From Diphasiastrum complanatum (taxonomy: Eukaryota > Streptophyta > Lycopodiopsida > Lycopodiales > Lycopodiaceae): a DNA stretch of 64,000 nucleotides. The stretch's first letter is position 1. The number at the start of each line of letters is the position of its first letter. The notes beneath the pieces were generated by a model that searched no databases, had not been told where the DNA came from, and was given only the letters and a program-made list of their open reading frames with translations. Below are positions 34,535 through 46,310 of this stretch, piece by piece. The translations under genes and the position numbers were made by a program. Location of the stretch: assembly GCA_029204225.1 (NCBI GenBank), contig CM055106.1, positions 37,181,946 to 37,245,945 of the forward strand. Reading direction: 5' to 3'.

Positions 34535-35812
34535 ATCTCTCATTGACAAACTCGATGGAGATAACTACCATCTCTGGAAATTCAAAATGAAGGTTATACT
34601 TCTAGCCAAAGAACTGTGGGACATACTTGATGGCACAGAGCTCAAACCAGAAGGTGATGCCGCCGTCATCACCAAGTAGAGACTGAGAGATGGCAAAGCA
34701 TTTGCCATGATCACCCTCAACATCAAAGACACTCATATCAACCACATACATGTTGTTCAGACAACTAAGGATGCATGGGACATCCTAGCAACTCTCTATG
34801 ACATTCGAGACGTTACATCCAAGCTTCATCTGAGGAAGAAATTCTGCACCCTCAGAATGACTGATGCAGATACTGTTTTGAGCCACCTCAACACCCTCAA
34901 AAATCTTATGGAGTAAATGACTGCAAGTGGCTCAGTCATAGAAGATTCCAATGCACTCAGGACTCTATTATTGAGTCTACCTAAAGCCTACAAAAATTGG
35001 GTAATGGCAATTTCTACCCAGGAGCACCTCACTCTATCAAGAGTAATTTCGCTGTCCCTATAAGAGGAGATTAGAAGATCAGCGTTCTCCTCGAGGTCAG
35101 GATCAGATCCTCAAGCTTTATACTCAAAAAATCAAAAGTTTAGATCCAAAAAATCTACAAAGTCAAGCTCTACTGACAAGAAGAGCAACATGCAGTCTGG
35201 ACCAAATTTCGGTTCATAATCGAATTCAAGCTCTTCATCATTCCAACCAGCGCAAAAGCTTTTCTGCAGATACTGTAAGAGGACTGGCCACGAAATCAAG
35301 AACTGCCGAACTTTGAAATACAACAAAAAAAAAAAAAAAAGTAGTTCCAACAACAAGCAGATAGTGCTACAGCCAGTCACTCAAATCAGCAACAAGAAGA
35401 AGACGATGAAGCAGCTTTCATTACCAAAGTTGGAAAACAACAGGATATCGATTTTTGGTATTTAGACTCTGGAGGAACTCAACACATGACTCACCATCGT
35501 GACTGGTTCAAAGACTACAAGTCATTCACCCACTCTCGAGTTGTGCAACTTGGAGACAACTCATCACATACAATCGGAGGTGAAGAAACAGTCAGAGTTG
35601 AATTCAAAATAGATGAAGTCAGGTTGCTATCCAATGTTCTCCACGTACCAAATCTGACCAAGAATCTGCTCTCAGTTAGCAGAATCACCGATGTAGGTCG
35701 AAGGGTCGAATTCGATACAGAAGGCTGCACAATTCTTGACAAATCCTAGAAGGTTCTATCCTACGGAAGGAGAAGCGGCTATCTGTACAAACTTTACATT
35801 GAAAAGAGATCT
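34535..35812 (+). pseudogene. gag-pol: Copia element E: gag and protease
   Basis: Gag starts with LIDKLDGDNYHLWKFKMK (about 34537) and proceeds through TTKDAWDILATLYDI and TSKLHLRKKF, with stops at about 34678 and 34915. The knuckle is CRYCKRTGHEIKNC (35265-35306). After an A tract and a frameshift comes the protease YLDSGGTQHMTHHRDWF (DSG at 35465-35473) and LSNVLHVPNLTKNLLSVSRI, then YLYKLYIEKR. Coding stops there, next to an oppositely oriented gene fragment. Same lineage as element F (61.4-61.9 kb), judged by gag. Confidence 0.85.
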
Positions 35813-36417
35813 ACAAACATATTGTTGGTGGAATCATATGACAAAGTGCCATGTTTTGAGTTATAAATTTCATTGATATGGTAAGGAATACCAATGATGT
35901 TTTGCAAACCCCTATATAACACATCCCTCTCTAATTTGATTTGAAAGGGCCGGGGAATAGGAAATTTTTTTATATGTACTTGTCCAAATGCCTCTTTGAT
36001 AATTTTAAACATTGTGTCATATGCATCCCTGCTAATACCAGAATAATCACATGCTTCTTGTATCAATTTTCGGTCAATGATCTTGTCGACTTTGCCCATA
36101 AGAGCCTCTGCAATCTTGGACTTGGTTCAAGAATATCGTTGATTTCCTAGTAGACTCATCGTTGACTTGGCTATAAGTAATACACTCAAAGACTTTCCAA
36201 TCATGACCTTGTCTTTCAGATTTTGATTGGTGACTAGAGCTGATCTGCAAAATAAAAATAAGATTTAGAAAAAAAAACAATTCACAATCATTGATGTGCT
36301 AGATGAAACAAAATACATGAATAGTTTAAAACATAATTACTTGAAAGCATATATTCTTTTTTTTCGTTGACCCCCACTTGATGAAAGCTCGTCAATACTT
36401 TTAAAAATAATAATGCA
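35797..36417 (-). pseudogene. Intron-containing gene fragment, unknown function
   Basis: Two exons can be joined in frame. Exon 1 (36417-36341) encodes KSIDELSSSGGQRKKRIYAF and ends before GTAATTATG; a 96-bp T-rich intron (36340-36245) ends TTTTTATTTTGCAG; exon 2 starts at 36244 and encodes SALVTNQNLKDKVMIGKSLS, then KIAEALMGKVDKIIDRKLIQ, EACDYSGISRDAYDTMFKII and KFPIPRPFQIKLERDVLY, ending FVDLFSM at 35797. One in-frame TGA occurs near 36133. The charged, non-repetitive composition and exact splice phase suggest a real gene or a transposon gene other than LTR pol. It lies between copia E (plus) and a minus copia; it may be a captured or displaced gene piece. I do not recognise the family. Confidence 0.5.
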
Positions 36418-36472
36418 CTACTGTTTGGGAGTGGAAGTATGGCAAGGTTGTAGTAGCATTGAGGTGAACCAC

Positions 36473-38000
36473 TACGAGCTGAATAAGACATTCATGGCAC
36501 GTGCATCTTGCTCCTTCCTTTCGTCACCTACAACCTCAGTCTTTTCCAATCCAATAGATTTGTTTCTCACTCTCCATCTCGTCTCTATGGTGGTAGGAGT
36601 ACCACGTCCCTCATCATCATCACGATGATCTTCCTGTGGTGGTAGAACTATTTCATCCTCTTTGAGAAGCTTACATAGCTCATCATTATCCTTTTTTTCA
36701 TCCCGAAATCTATGGATTTCATCAAATAACACATCACAGCTTATGTGCACACGCACTCCATCTGGATCATAACATCTATATCCCTTAGTTTGTTCATTAT
36801 AACCTGTAGAAATGCACTTCAAGACCTTTACTTGTATTTTGGCTCTCTCTTTCTTAGGTATGTGAACACACACTCGGCATTCAAAAACTCACAACCCATC
36901 CATCTTAGGCTTCTTACCACTGAATGCCTCCTCGGGCATGCGATTACGTACAGTAACTGTAGGGCTTCTATTTTACAAGAACACAGCGTTTTGACAGCTT
37001 CACCCTAGAAAGAATCAGTAACTCCCATATGTGTCATCATTGCCCTAGTTGCTTTGACAATGGTATGATTCTTCCTTTCAGCTACCCCATTTTGTTGAGG
37101 TGTATCAACCTGTGCAAACTCCTGTTTGATGCCATGATCCTTGCAAAAATCAATAAAAGTTGTAAAACGATACTCACCACCACGATCTGCTCTAAGTATC
37201 TTGATCTTAACACCTGACTGATTTTCCACCACCAAATGTGTCAGACTTTTGCTTAACGGTGTAGATCTAGGACTTTCGTGAGTAAACATCAATGAAGGTT
37301 AGAAAATAAAATGCTCCACCAATAGACATTACCTTCATTGGCCCACATAGGTCAGAGTGTATCAACTCAAGTACTCGTTTTGCCCTTGTTGCTCCTTCTT
37401 TGTTGAACTTCTTCCTATGTAACTTGCCTAGAGCATGCACTCCTTGCAAATGGACCCTTCTTTGTCATCCAAGCTAGGTAGACTTGTTACCATCTTGAGC
37501 TTACGAAGTAGCCTCAAGCTCTTGAAGTTCAAATGTCCCATATATCTATGTCATTAATCACTTTGTGATATAGATGTTGATGCTAATGCATTGCACTTCG
37601 TAACAACAACATTTAACTTATACGAACCACAAGTTTTATCTCTAAAGCCATCAACAATCACCTTGAAACCCTGTTTCACATCCTTCATTTGGCATTTCTT
37701 ATTGTTGAACTCTACCTTCAACTTATGATCTGTCATTGTACCAACAGATAATAGACTCTTATGAAGACCAGGAATATACAACACATTTTCAATTACTTTC
37801 ACATGTCCATCAAGAAATTGAATAGGCACTGTCCACAAACTTCGTGGAATAATGTGATCGCATGAGGTTCACTATCCCATTATGAACTTCTTGCATTGTT
37901 TGTTTGACATCTAAAGTATGCAATAAATTCTGATCTATCATAAATATAATATGGACAGTAGAGTCCATCATACAGAGAAAGCAAAGTTCATTGTTTCAGG
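36473..38000 (-). pseudogene. pol: Minus-strand copia remnant: protease side to post-integrase
   Basis: Read on the minus strand: VIENVLYIPGLHKSLLSVG (from about 37790; after the protease site), GKLHRKKFNKEG and LELIHSDLCGPMKVMSIGG (integrase Asp1, about 37360), ILRADRGGEYRFTTF (Asp2), TPQQNGVAERKNHTIVKATR (near the Glu, here Lys-Ala context), then GYNEQTKGYRCYDPDGVRVH and a Glu/Asp-rich tail ending at 36473. RT and RNase H are absent. Different lineage from elements B and C. Broken by stops and shifts. Confidence 0.8.
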
Positions 38001-38284
38001 TGATTCAATTACATTAGCCCCTTTTCAATAGGTTCATCCGTTGTAAAGTTTGTTTCTTGTGTTGAGTGGTGTAAATCCTAAATCGTTATGGTCAGCTGCT
38101 GTCTCTCTGGCCATGAACCATGCTTTTGTTTTAGCACACTCAAATCGTCACCGAAGCAGTAATTCATCACAAGGAACACATTCTGTTCAGATTCAAAGTG
38201 AGCAAGCAGAGACGACAAAAAAAGATAGCTCAGCATTGATAGTATCTCTCCGATATAATTAATTTCGAGTAGTCAACCTATCTT

Positions 38285-39455
38285 CTGACAACCGTATCGG
38301 TTTAGTCTGAAGGAAGAGGAGGTGACTTAGAAAATTGAGGAGTATCTTCAAATGGGTCACATTCGACCTAGTAAGTCGCCATGGGGAGCGCCGCTTCTTC
38401 TTAAGGATAAGAAGGATGGTGCTTTCCAGATGTGCGTAGACTACAAGGGGTTGAATAAGATTACCATTAAGAATATGTATCCTATGCCTAGGATGGACGA
38501 TCTAGTTGAGCGTTTGGGTGGAGCTAAGTATTCTACTAAAATTGATTTGCGAACTGGTTATCATTAGATTCGAATTCATCCAGGAGATGTATCTAAGATG
38601 GGTTTTAGGACTAGGTTTGGTCATTATGAATTTTTGGTGTAACCGTTTGGTCTAACCAATGCTCCGGCCACTTTTCAGCAGATGATGAATGATTTATTTC
38701 GTCCTTATCTAGAAAAGGTTGTTGTAGTGTTTTTAAATGATATACTCATCTATAGTAAAGCACTCAAAGAGCATAAGAAGCATCTTAGGACTATCTTGAA
38801 GATTTTGAGATAGGAGAAGCTTTATGCTAAAAAGTCTAAGTATGAGTTCTTTAAAAAAGAACTGTTGTATCTAGATCATGTCATATCCTGGAAGGGAATT
38901 ATGATTGATTGGGAAAAGATTAAACAATTTTGGATTGGACAATTCCCAAAATGGTAAGGGAACTTAAATATTTTTTGGGGTTTACTATTTTCTTCCGTAG
39001 ATCCATCATGGATTATTCGAGGATTGTTGCACCTCTCAACAGTGCGTTGAAGGGGATAATTACTCGAAAGAGTAGGTCGAGTCCACCTCTCATGTGGAAT
39101 GAGACATTAAATGCAAGTTGTAATAAACTTAATTATCTCAGCCTTAGTCGCGGATCTTGACAAATCTTATTTGGTTAAAGTGGATGCTAGTGATTAAGCA
39201 GTTGGTGGGGTTCTTCTACAAGAGGGGAGGCCAGTTGCTTTTGAGAGTAAGAAGTTATCTGATGCACATACTAGATATACAACTCAAGAAAAAGAACTTT
39301 AATAAGAAAAACCATAGGGGTCACAAGGTTCGATGGGCTGAGCTAATGCAAGAATTTGACTTTGATTTGAGATATATAAAAGGATCATCAAATCAAGTGG
39401 CGAATGCCTTAAGTCGGATTGGAGAGGTGAATGAGTTGTTGTTCACTGAGATCAC
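38285..39455 (+). pseudogene. pol: Gypsy reverse transcriptase and RNase H
   Basis: The frame reads [46 protein letters not shown], then [19 protein letters not shown] and [12 protein letters not shown]. In the last motif the first catalytic Asp of xxDD is Asn (codon AAT at 38736-38738). Thumb (AKKSKYEFFKKELLYL) and the RNase H start KVDASD and VGGVLLQEGRPVAFESKKLS follow in shifted frames, ending DFDLRYIKGSSNQVANALSR (about 39357-39416). At least four stops (for example 38565, 38640, 38811) and frameshifts near 38920, 39160 and 39300. Upstream gag, protease and downstream integrase are missing; the end joins copia C1 at about 39455. Confidence 0.85.
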
Positions 39456-41056
39456 CATCATATGTGAGCCTTGAGGATACTTGCCTTTCCCTTGATGTTC
39501 TCCTTGGCTTTTGACTTGATGAAGGTCCATCATCATCACCATCCAAAGTAGGATCCTTCTCATCAACATCAAGAATGTTAGATCCATACACACTACCATC
39601 AATCATGCTTGAAGACACTTTTGGATGTTCTCCTCATAAAAAATGACATCTCTACCAACATTCACTTTGCTAGTAGAAGGAATGTAAACTATGTAGGCTT
39701 TACTCACCTCACTATATCCAACAAAAATACCTTTCTTTGAAGATGGATCCTCCTTGGTCCTATCATCAAGAGTAATGTTGACATAGCATGTGCATCCAAA
39801 AGTTCTTAGAAATTTTACACTCGGCCCTCCTCTTGAATACATCTCAAAAGGTGTCCTTCCATCCAAAATAGCACTCGGCCACCTATTGCACAAGAAATTG
39901 GCACACAACAAAGCTTGATCCCAAAATGGTTTATCAAGATTAGCACTTGACCTCATGGCTTTAGCACTTTCACATAAAGTCCTATTCTTCCTTTCAGCCA
40001 CTCCATTTTGTTGTGGAGTCCTTGGTGTTCTATACTCCCTCTTGGTCCCATGCTCATCACAAAAGGACTTGAACTTGGTAGATATGTACTCAGCACCATT
40101 ATCACTCCTTAAGCACTTGATCCTTATGGAAAATTGGTTCTCCCTTGCATTCTTGAACTTAACAAAGACATCATACACTTCATCTTCACTCTTTAGTAGA
40201 TGGATCCAACAAAATCTACTAAAATCATCAATGAAAGCTACATACATCTTAGCTCCACTATTGCTAATTATAGTAGTTCCATGAATATCCGAATGTACAT
40301 GTTGAAAAGGCTTTGTAGATCTAGATGTAGACCTAGTATAAGGTAGTCTATGTGACTTAGATAAAGCACAAGACTCACAAACATGATTGATGCCACTTAA
40401 GGAACTTGGAAGACCTATCACAACCTTATTTCTAGCCATTACCTCCAATGACTTGAAGTTGAGGTGTCCCATCCTTTTATGCCAAACCTCTTGAATAGGT
40501 ATTTGATCTCTTGCAACACATCCAACTTGGTTAGCAATAACACAAGCATCTAGTTTGAACAACTTCCCTTGCCTTTTACCTTTTCCAATCAAGACATCCT
40601 TCCTTTTGATCACACAAGCATCTCCATCAAACTCAACCTTGAGGTCTTTACTTAGCAATTGACTCAGACTAAGCAGATTCTTGGTAATAGATGGATTAAA
40701 CAAGACATCGTCCAAATGAACATTCCTATTTGTAGAGAGAGAAATAGGAATTGTACCAATCCCTTTGATTGCACACTCACCATCATTGGCCATGTAGATC
40801 ACCCTCTCATCATCTCCATATGCCAACAAAGAAGTGAAGTACTCTTTGTGAAAAGTCATGTGTGAACTTGCTCCACTATCAATCCACTATGGACCTAGAT
40901 CTCCATCGTTAGCAAGCATACATGAAGACATCACAAAAGCTTCATCATTTGCATCTTGAACATCCAAACCATCCTCATCAAGAGTAAGATTACCTTGTCT
41001 CCTTGATCTCTCTTCTTCTTGTAGCACTCACTTGCAAAGTGTCCTTTGATGCCACA
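39456..41056 (-). pseudogene. pol: Copia element C1: zinc knuckle to post-integrase
   Basis: On the minus strand: the second half of a knuckle CGIKGHFASECYKKKR (about 41054-41007), protease WIDSGASSHMT (DSG at 40880-40872) directly after an in-frame TAG, then a long open frame to 39603: NLLSLSQLLSKDLKVEFDG, WHKRMGHLNFKSLEVMARNK, integrase HSDIHGT, RSDNGAEYISTKF, TPQQNGVAERKNRTLCESAK, TFGCTCYVNITLDDRTKED. The post-integrase tail QKPRRTSRERQVSSRLTYD ends the coding at 39455, where RT should start. The knuckle is cut at 41056 by a gypsy LTR. Confidence 0.85.
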
Positions 41057-41834
41057 TGTTGGAGGGTTTGCGGATATCAAGACAACCCTAACCCTAGTGA
41101 ATAAGTGAGGGATTTGGCACCCTGCATGTTAAAGTCCAATCCGATAATCACATAGTTATTGATTAGTTACAAGTCAATAAAAGGACTTTAGGCCTTTTTG
41201 CAAGACTTTTAATGTTGCAGGGCCTAAATGTCAAGTTAGTGAATAAAATAGGAGTTCCCACCAAATTTCAATTTCAAATTGGGTCCTCTAATTAATGCAA
41301 GAGTTTCCCACTCTTTTTATATTTGAATAGCCCAATAGGATTTTGAGGCCAAGGCCCTCCTCTCCACTATAAAGAGGGGCCTACTCGAGTTTGTAAACCG
41401 TGTTCTCTCTTCATTTCAAATACAAGTGGTTGAGTCTCTTATGGAATGGATTATAAATGTCCTCGTTCTCTATCTCTTTTCCTTCATCTCTCATGCTTTT
41501 GTTATATTTGCTAATTGTTAGGTCTGAATGTTATTGGAATTGTATATTCTTATGCTTTTTGTGAGAGAGAAAGGAGAGAGAAGCACATATCTATCTTATT
41601 GTGGAACGTAGTGTTAATTGATTTAGGATTAATTTTTAGTGTTAATGGATGTTAGGGTTAATGTGTAGTGTTAGTGGATGTTAGTGTTAATGTGAATCAT
41701 CCATGCATGCTGGATTTGTTTTATGCTATCGCTCTCATGGGATTGAACCTCCGCATGACAACTAGCTTCATCTTCTTGATGCTTGTATGCTTGGATCTTT
41801 GGTTGAGGATAGGATAGGAAAGAAACCTACTACA
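41057..41834 (+). mobile_element. Gypsy element D 5' LTR
   Basis: A 778-bp LTR begins TGTTGGAGGG and ends CCTACTACA, four bases before a gypsy primer-binding site. Its first ~226 bp recur in inverted orientation at 46068-46293. It includes TTAGTGTTAATGGATG-like short repeats at about 41610-41690. The LTR lies in the zinc-knuckle region of copia C1. Confidence 0.75.
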
Positions 41835-41838
41835 ATTT

Positions 41839-41856
41839 TGGCGCCATTGCTGGGGA
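41839..41856 (+). promoter_or_regulatory. Gypsy primer-binding site
   Basis: TGGCGCCATTGCTGGGGA, two transitions from the usual TGGCGCCGTTGCCGGGGA, close to the LTR end. Confidence 0.85.
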
Positions 41857-43057
41857 GCTACGCCAATTTCTCATATTGCAACATGTTTGGATAGATGTTA
41901 GCTTGCATTAGGCATTTTGTTTTGGCATGAATAGGGGTAAAATTGCATATCAGGGCTAGATTGAGAGTGATTTTGTTTGATTTGAGTGGATTTTCTTGTT
42001 TGGAAGCTATTCAGATCAGAATTCTTAAGATCCATTTGGATTTGAGAAATTAGAAAAAACAACAAAAACTGGCCATTTATGCCAGATTTGAACATAAAGA
42101 AGACAAAATTGTCATCAAATCTGATAAGTTTTTACCCTCTTACAAGAAATCTTCGCCGAGTTACAAGAAGCTTCCGTTTCACTCACAGATCCTTCATATT
42201 GAAGGACGAAGATTAATTGCAATATATTTGCAAAAACATTAGAAAAACCATCAAAAAATACCAAAAAATCATAAAACCCCTAAAAATATAAAAAAAGAAC
42301 CTTTGTCCAATTCATTGTGCATAGGTGTGATTCAGATCTATCTACTGTCAGGTCGACAAAGATTAATACCCTCCTTTCTGCAAAAATATTAGTTTTCTGA
42401 GAAGAACCTTCGCCTAAACCTTTGCAAGAGTCTGCGTCAATCCCACTTACTATTTTTGATAATCATTTAGTTGGGCAAAAATTTTCCAAAGGTCAGTTGT
42501 CATATTGTTATATTTTCGTCAAAAAAGTCTCTTTTTTGTAAAATACCAATATTACTCTCGATTCTTCGCTAGAGATCCTTCGTCAATTTTTTTGAGGATT
42601 CCAAATATAGTAAGTTATCATTTGTGAGTTCGACGAAGATTATATCTATCAAGATCTTGAAAAAAGTCTATTTTTATCCTTATCAAGTTACAAAAACCTT
42701 ATTGTTCGTCAGAAAGGACCTTCACCAATTCTACCATATAATTATCTGTGTCAAATCTATCTACTATAAAGTCGACGACGGTTAATTTTACCAGATTTGT
42801 CGAAAAACAATTAACTTAGTAGTTTTTTTTTACCAAAAATAAGAAACCATTTTGTTATAATCTGATAGTGATTCTGAAAAATCTTCATTTTTAGTGTCGA
42901 TCGCTTGATCACGATCTATTTTTCAAAATTTAGAAAACTGACTATTTTAAGTGATAGAGATTTCATAGATCTAATCTGATCTGAATTGATCTGCGATAGA
43001 GTTTTGTTTGAAAAATCTAGATCCAATCTCATTATTTGATTGTCGTAATTTGGAATT
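41857..43057 (+). other. Leader of gypsy element D
   Basis: Non-coding sequence of 1.2 kb between primer-binding site and gag start. A loose theme of CTTCGTC/GACGAAG-type words recurs (for example 42178, 42346, 42566, 42767). No other feature. Confidence 0.55.
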
Positions 43058-43907
43058 ATGGCTAACAGAGGACCATTGAACCCACCACCAACTATTGTTA
43101 GAAGGTCTCCTCATTTAGAAATACCAAAATACAATGGGTTTTCAGATCCCATCACATTTTTCAAATCTTTTCTGAATCATGTAGGGTTTATGACGAAGTA
43201 TATCCACAAGATAAACTTCAGTTATTTCCTATGGCCTTAATTGGAGTTGTTCAAGATTGGTTTTATAACCAAGAGGAAGCAAAATGTCAAGATTGAGAAG
43301 TGGTAAAAGCCACTCTCATTACAAGATTTAAGCCCAAAAAATTTATGGAAGATTTCTTTCTCCTTTTAAGTAAAATTAAAATGGGAAAGCGAGAAGCAGT
43401 AGAAAATTATATTGAATGGGTTAAACACCTCAGATTTGAGTGTGATTCTGATCTAATCAATGACGATGCTTTGATTATGTGGTTCTTAGCAGGTCTATCT
43501 AAAAAAAATAGATGCAAGCTGAAACGCCATAATGAATATGCTACAATACAAAGCGTTATGGATGATGCAATTTGTGAGGAGGATGAAGATTATGATGATG
43601 AACCAAATGTTGGAATATTGCCTTATACGGTAGGGCAAACCATGACAACATCCACCACCATTGCATCAACAAATATCAATGCTATTGTAGAGAAGATGAT
43701 CGACGAGTTTGAGAGACTTGGTCAAAAGTAATAGATGTAGCTAGAAAAGACGTGGCCTCAACTTGATGAAAAGATCAAAGTCTTGGAAGAATTCCATGGT
43801 AAAACGAACAAAGAGCCCAAAAAGTTTGCAAAGACTTTTTCTGGCTAGGAAAGGTGTTCAATTTGTGTGGGCAATCACACTATGAATGAATGTCCATTGA
43901 GAAGTCC
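43058..43907 (+). pseudogene. gag: Gypsy element D gag
   Basis: Starts MANRGPLNPPPTIVRRSPHL and EIPKYNGFSDPITFFKSFLN at 43058. A frameshift and stops (about 43238-43300) interrupt the core, then TLITRFKPKKFMEDFFLLLS, GKREAVENYIEWVKHLRFEC and an acidic tail lead to a knuckle CSICVGNHTMNEC (43855-43893; C-x2-C-x3-H-x4-C, one residue shorter than usual). This is the retrotransposon gag domain of gypsy type. Coding ends at 43907 where minus-strand copia C2 begins. Protease and pol absent. Confidence 0.8.
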
Positions 43908-43909
43908 TA

Positions 43910-46067
43910 ATCACCTCTATTTCCAAAATGTAGTGTAAGTGACCAAGATCATGCACCTCAAATTCCTTCTTAAGAGCACTCTTGATATCCTCCACATCTT
44001 GATTGTCTCCACCAATCAAGATGATATCATCCACATAGATTAACAAGATGGTAACAAAATTTCTAGCAAGCCTATAATAAAGTGAATGATCATACTCACT
44101 CATAACAAACCCTTGAGAAAGTAAAAAAGTGTTAAGCTTAGCATACCAACTCCTTGGTGCTTGCTTAAGACCATATAAGCTCTTTTGTAGAAGACACACA
44201 TGATTTGGCTTTGAAGTAGGAATGTAGCTCTCGGCTGCTCCATGTACACTTCCTCCTCAAGATCACCATTCAAGAATGCATTTGTAATGTCCAATTGCCA
44301 TAGATCCCATCCATAAAGAGTAGCAAGTGAAACAATGACCCGAATGCTCACCATCTTTGCCACTGGTGCAAAAGTCTCATCATAGTCAATGCCATTCTCT
44401 TGAGCATATCCTTTTGCCACCAACCTTGCCTTGTACTTGTTGATAGATCCATCTTTTTTTGTCTTCACCTTGAAGATCCATTTTCATCCAATATCTTTTT
44501 TTTCCTTGGATAACTTCACCAATCTCCATGTTTTATTCTTCATGAAAGCTTAATACTCAAGATCCATTGCTTGGATCCACTCCTCTTTGTTCCTTGCTTC
44601 ATCTACACATGTAGGTTCATCAAAAGAGGTTAGAAAAGCAACATAATTTCCAGAGACTACTTTCTTACCCTTTTCATCATATGTGAGCCTTGAAGGTGTT
44701 TGCCTTTGTCTTGATGTTCTTCTTGGCTTTTGACTTGATGAAGGTCCTTCATCATCACCATCCAAAGTAAGATCCATAACACCATCATCAAGATTGTTAG
44801 ATCCATCCAGATCATCAACATCTATATTACTTGAAGTTACTTTTGGAATGTTCCTCTCATAAAAAATGACATCTCTACCAACAATCCCTTTGTTAGTAGA
44901 AGGAATGTGAACCTTGTAGGCTTTACTCACCTCACTATACCCAACAAATATACCTTTTCTTGAAGATGGATCCTCCTTGGTCCTATCATCAAGAGTAATG
45001 TTGACATAGCATGTGCATCCAAAAGTTTTGAGAAAGTTGACACTCGGCCCTCCTCTTGAATAACATTTCAATAGGTGTCCTTCATCCAAAATAACACTCG
45101 GCCTCCTATTGCACAAGAAATTGGCACACAACAAAGCTTGATCCCAAAATGATTTATCAAGGTTAGCACTTAACTTCATCTCTTTGGCACTCTCACAAAG
45201 CCTTCAGCCACTCCATTTTGTTGTGGGGTCCTTGGTGTTGTATACTCCCTCTTGATCCCATGCTCATCACAAAAAGCCTTGAACTTGGTAGATATGTACT
45301 CTCCACCATTGTCACTCCTCAAGCACTCGATCCTTGTGGAAAATTGATTCTCCCTTGCATTCTTGAACTTGAAAAAAAAATGAAAGACTTCACTTGTGCT
45401 CTTTAGTAGATAGATCCAACAAAATCTACTAAAATCATCAATGAAAGCTACATACATCTTAGCTCCACTATTGCTAATTGTAGTAATTTCATGAATATCT
45501 GAATGTACAACCTGAAAAGGCTTTGTAGATCTAGATGTAGATCTAGTATAAGGTAGTCTATGTGACTTTGACAAAGCACAAGACTCACAAACATGATTGA
45601 TGCTACTTAAGAAACTTGGAAGACCAACCACAACCTTCTTTCTTGCCATTACCTCCAATGACCTAAAATTGAGGTGTCTCATCCTCTTATGCCAAACCTC
45701 TTGAATAGATATTTGCTCTCTTGCAACACATCCAACGTGGTTAGCAATAACACAAACATCTAGTTTGAACAACTTCCCTTGTCTTTTACATTTTGCAACT
45801 AGGATATCCTTCCTTTTGATCATACAAGCATCTCCATCAAACTCCACTTTGAGGCCTTTACTTAGCAATTGACTCACACTAAGCAAATTCTTGGTAATAG
45901 ATGGAATACACAAAACATCTTACAAATGAGCATTCCTATTTGTAGAAAGAAATAGGAATTGTGCCAATCCCTTTGATTGCACACTCACCATCATTGGTCG
46001 TGTAGATTACCCTCTTGTCATCTCCATATGCCAACAAATAAGTGAAGTACACTTTGTGAAAATTCAT
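43910..46067 (-). pseudogene. pol: Copia element C2: protease side to mid-RT
   Basis: Sister copy of C1. On the minus strand it starts at MNFHKVYFTYLLAYGDDKR (46067; just after the protease active site, which is missing), then GAG-pre-integrase WHKRMRHLNFRSLEVMARKK, integrase HSDIHEITT and RSDNGGEYISTKF. After GVAE about 16 bp are deleted and the frame shifts into LCESAKEMKLSANLDKSFW. The post-integrase tail is followed by RT: INKYKARLVAKGYAQENGID, ITNAFLNGDLEEEVYMEQP, SLYGLKQAPRSWYAKLNTF, and LLIYVDDIILIGG (YVDD at 44037-44026). It is cut at 43910 within RT. Stops at about 44552 and 44488. Confidence 0.85.
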
Positions 46068-46293
46068 TTTGAAATTGAAATTTGGTGGAAACCCCTATAT
46101 TATTCACTAACTTGACATTTAGGCCCTGCGACATTAAAAGTCCCGCAAAAAGGCCTAAAGTCCTTTCATTCACTTGTAACTAATCAAATAACTATGTGAT
46201 CATTGGGTTGGACTTACACATGCAGGATGCCAAATCCCTCTCACTTATTAACTAGGATTAGGGTTGCCTCGATATCGGCAAACCCTCCAATAG
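46068..46293 (-). mobile_element. Gypsy 3' LTR start, truncated (same family as element D)
   Basis: Inverted match of 41057-41282. On the minus strand it begins TATTGGAGGG (TG changed to TA) right after a purine-rich tract, then runs 226 bp before copia C2 begins. It therefore comes from a second copy of the element in opposite orientation. Confidence 0.75.
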
Positions 46294-46310
46294 TATCCCC
46301 CACCAAAATT
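46294..46310 (-). promoter_or_regulatory. Polypurine-type tract
   Basis: ATTTTGGTGGGGGATAC on the minus strand directly precedes the LTR start, the normal place of the plus-strand primer of a gypsy element. Confidence 0.6.

Noticed and set aside
38050-38262. 70-codon plus-strand frame upstream of the gypsy RT
   Set aside because: It has no gag, protease or RT motif and overlaps the decayed start of the minus-strand copia; not supported as a gene.
41600-41700. TTAGGG-like words resembling interstitial telomere repeat
   Set aside because: Only one TTAGGG occurs within a TTAGTGTTAATG-type short repeat of the LTR; plant telomere TTTAGGG is not repeated.
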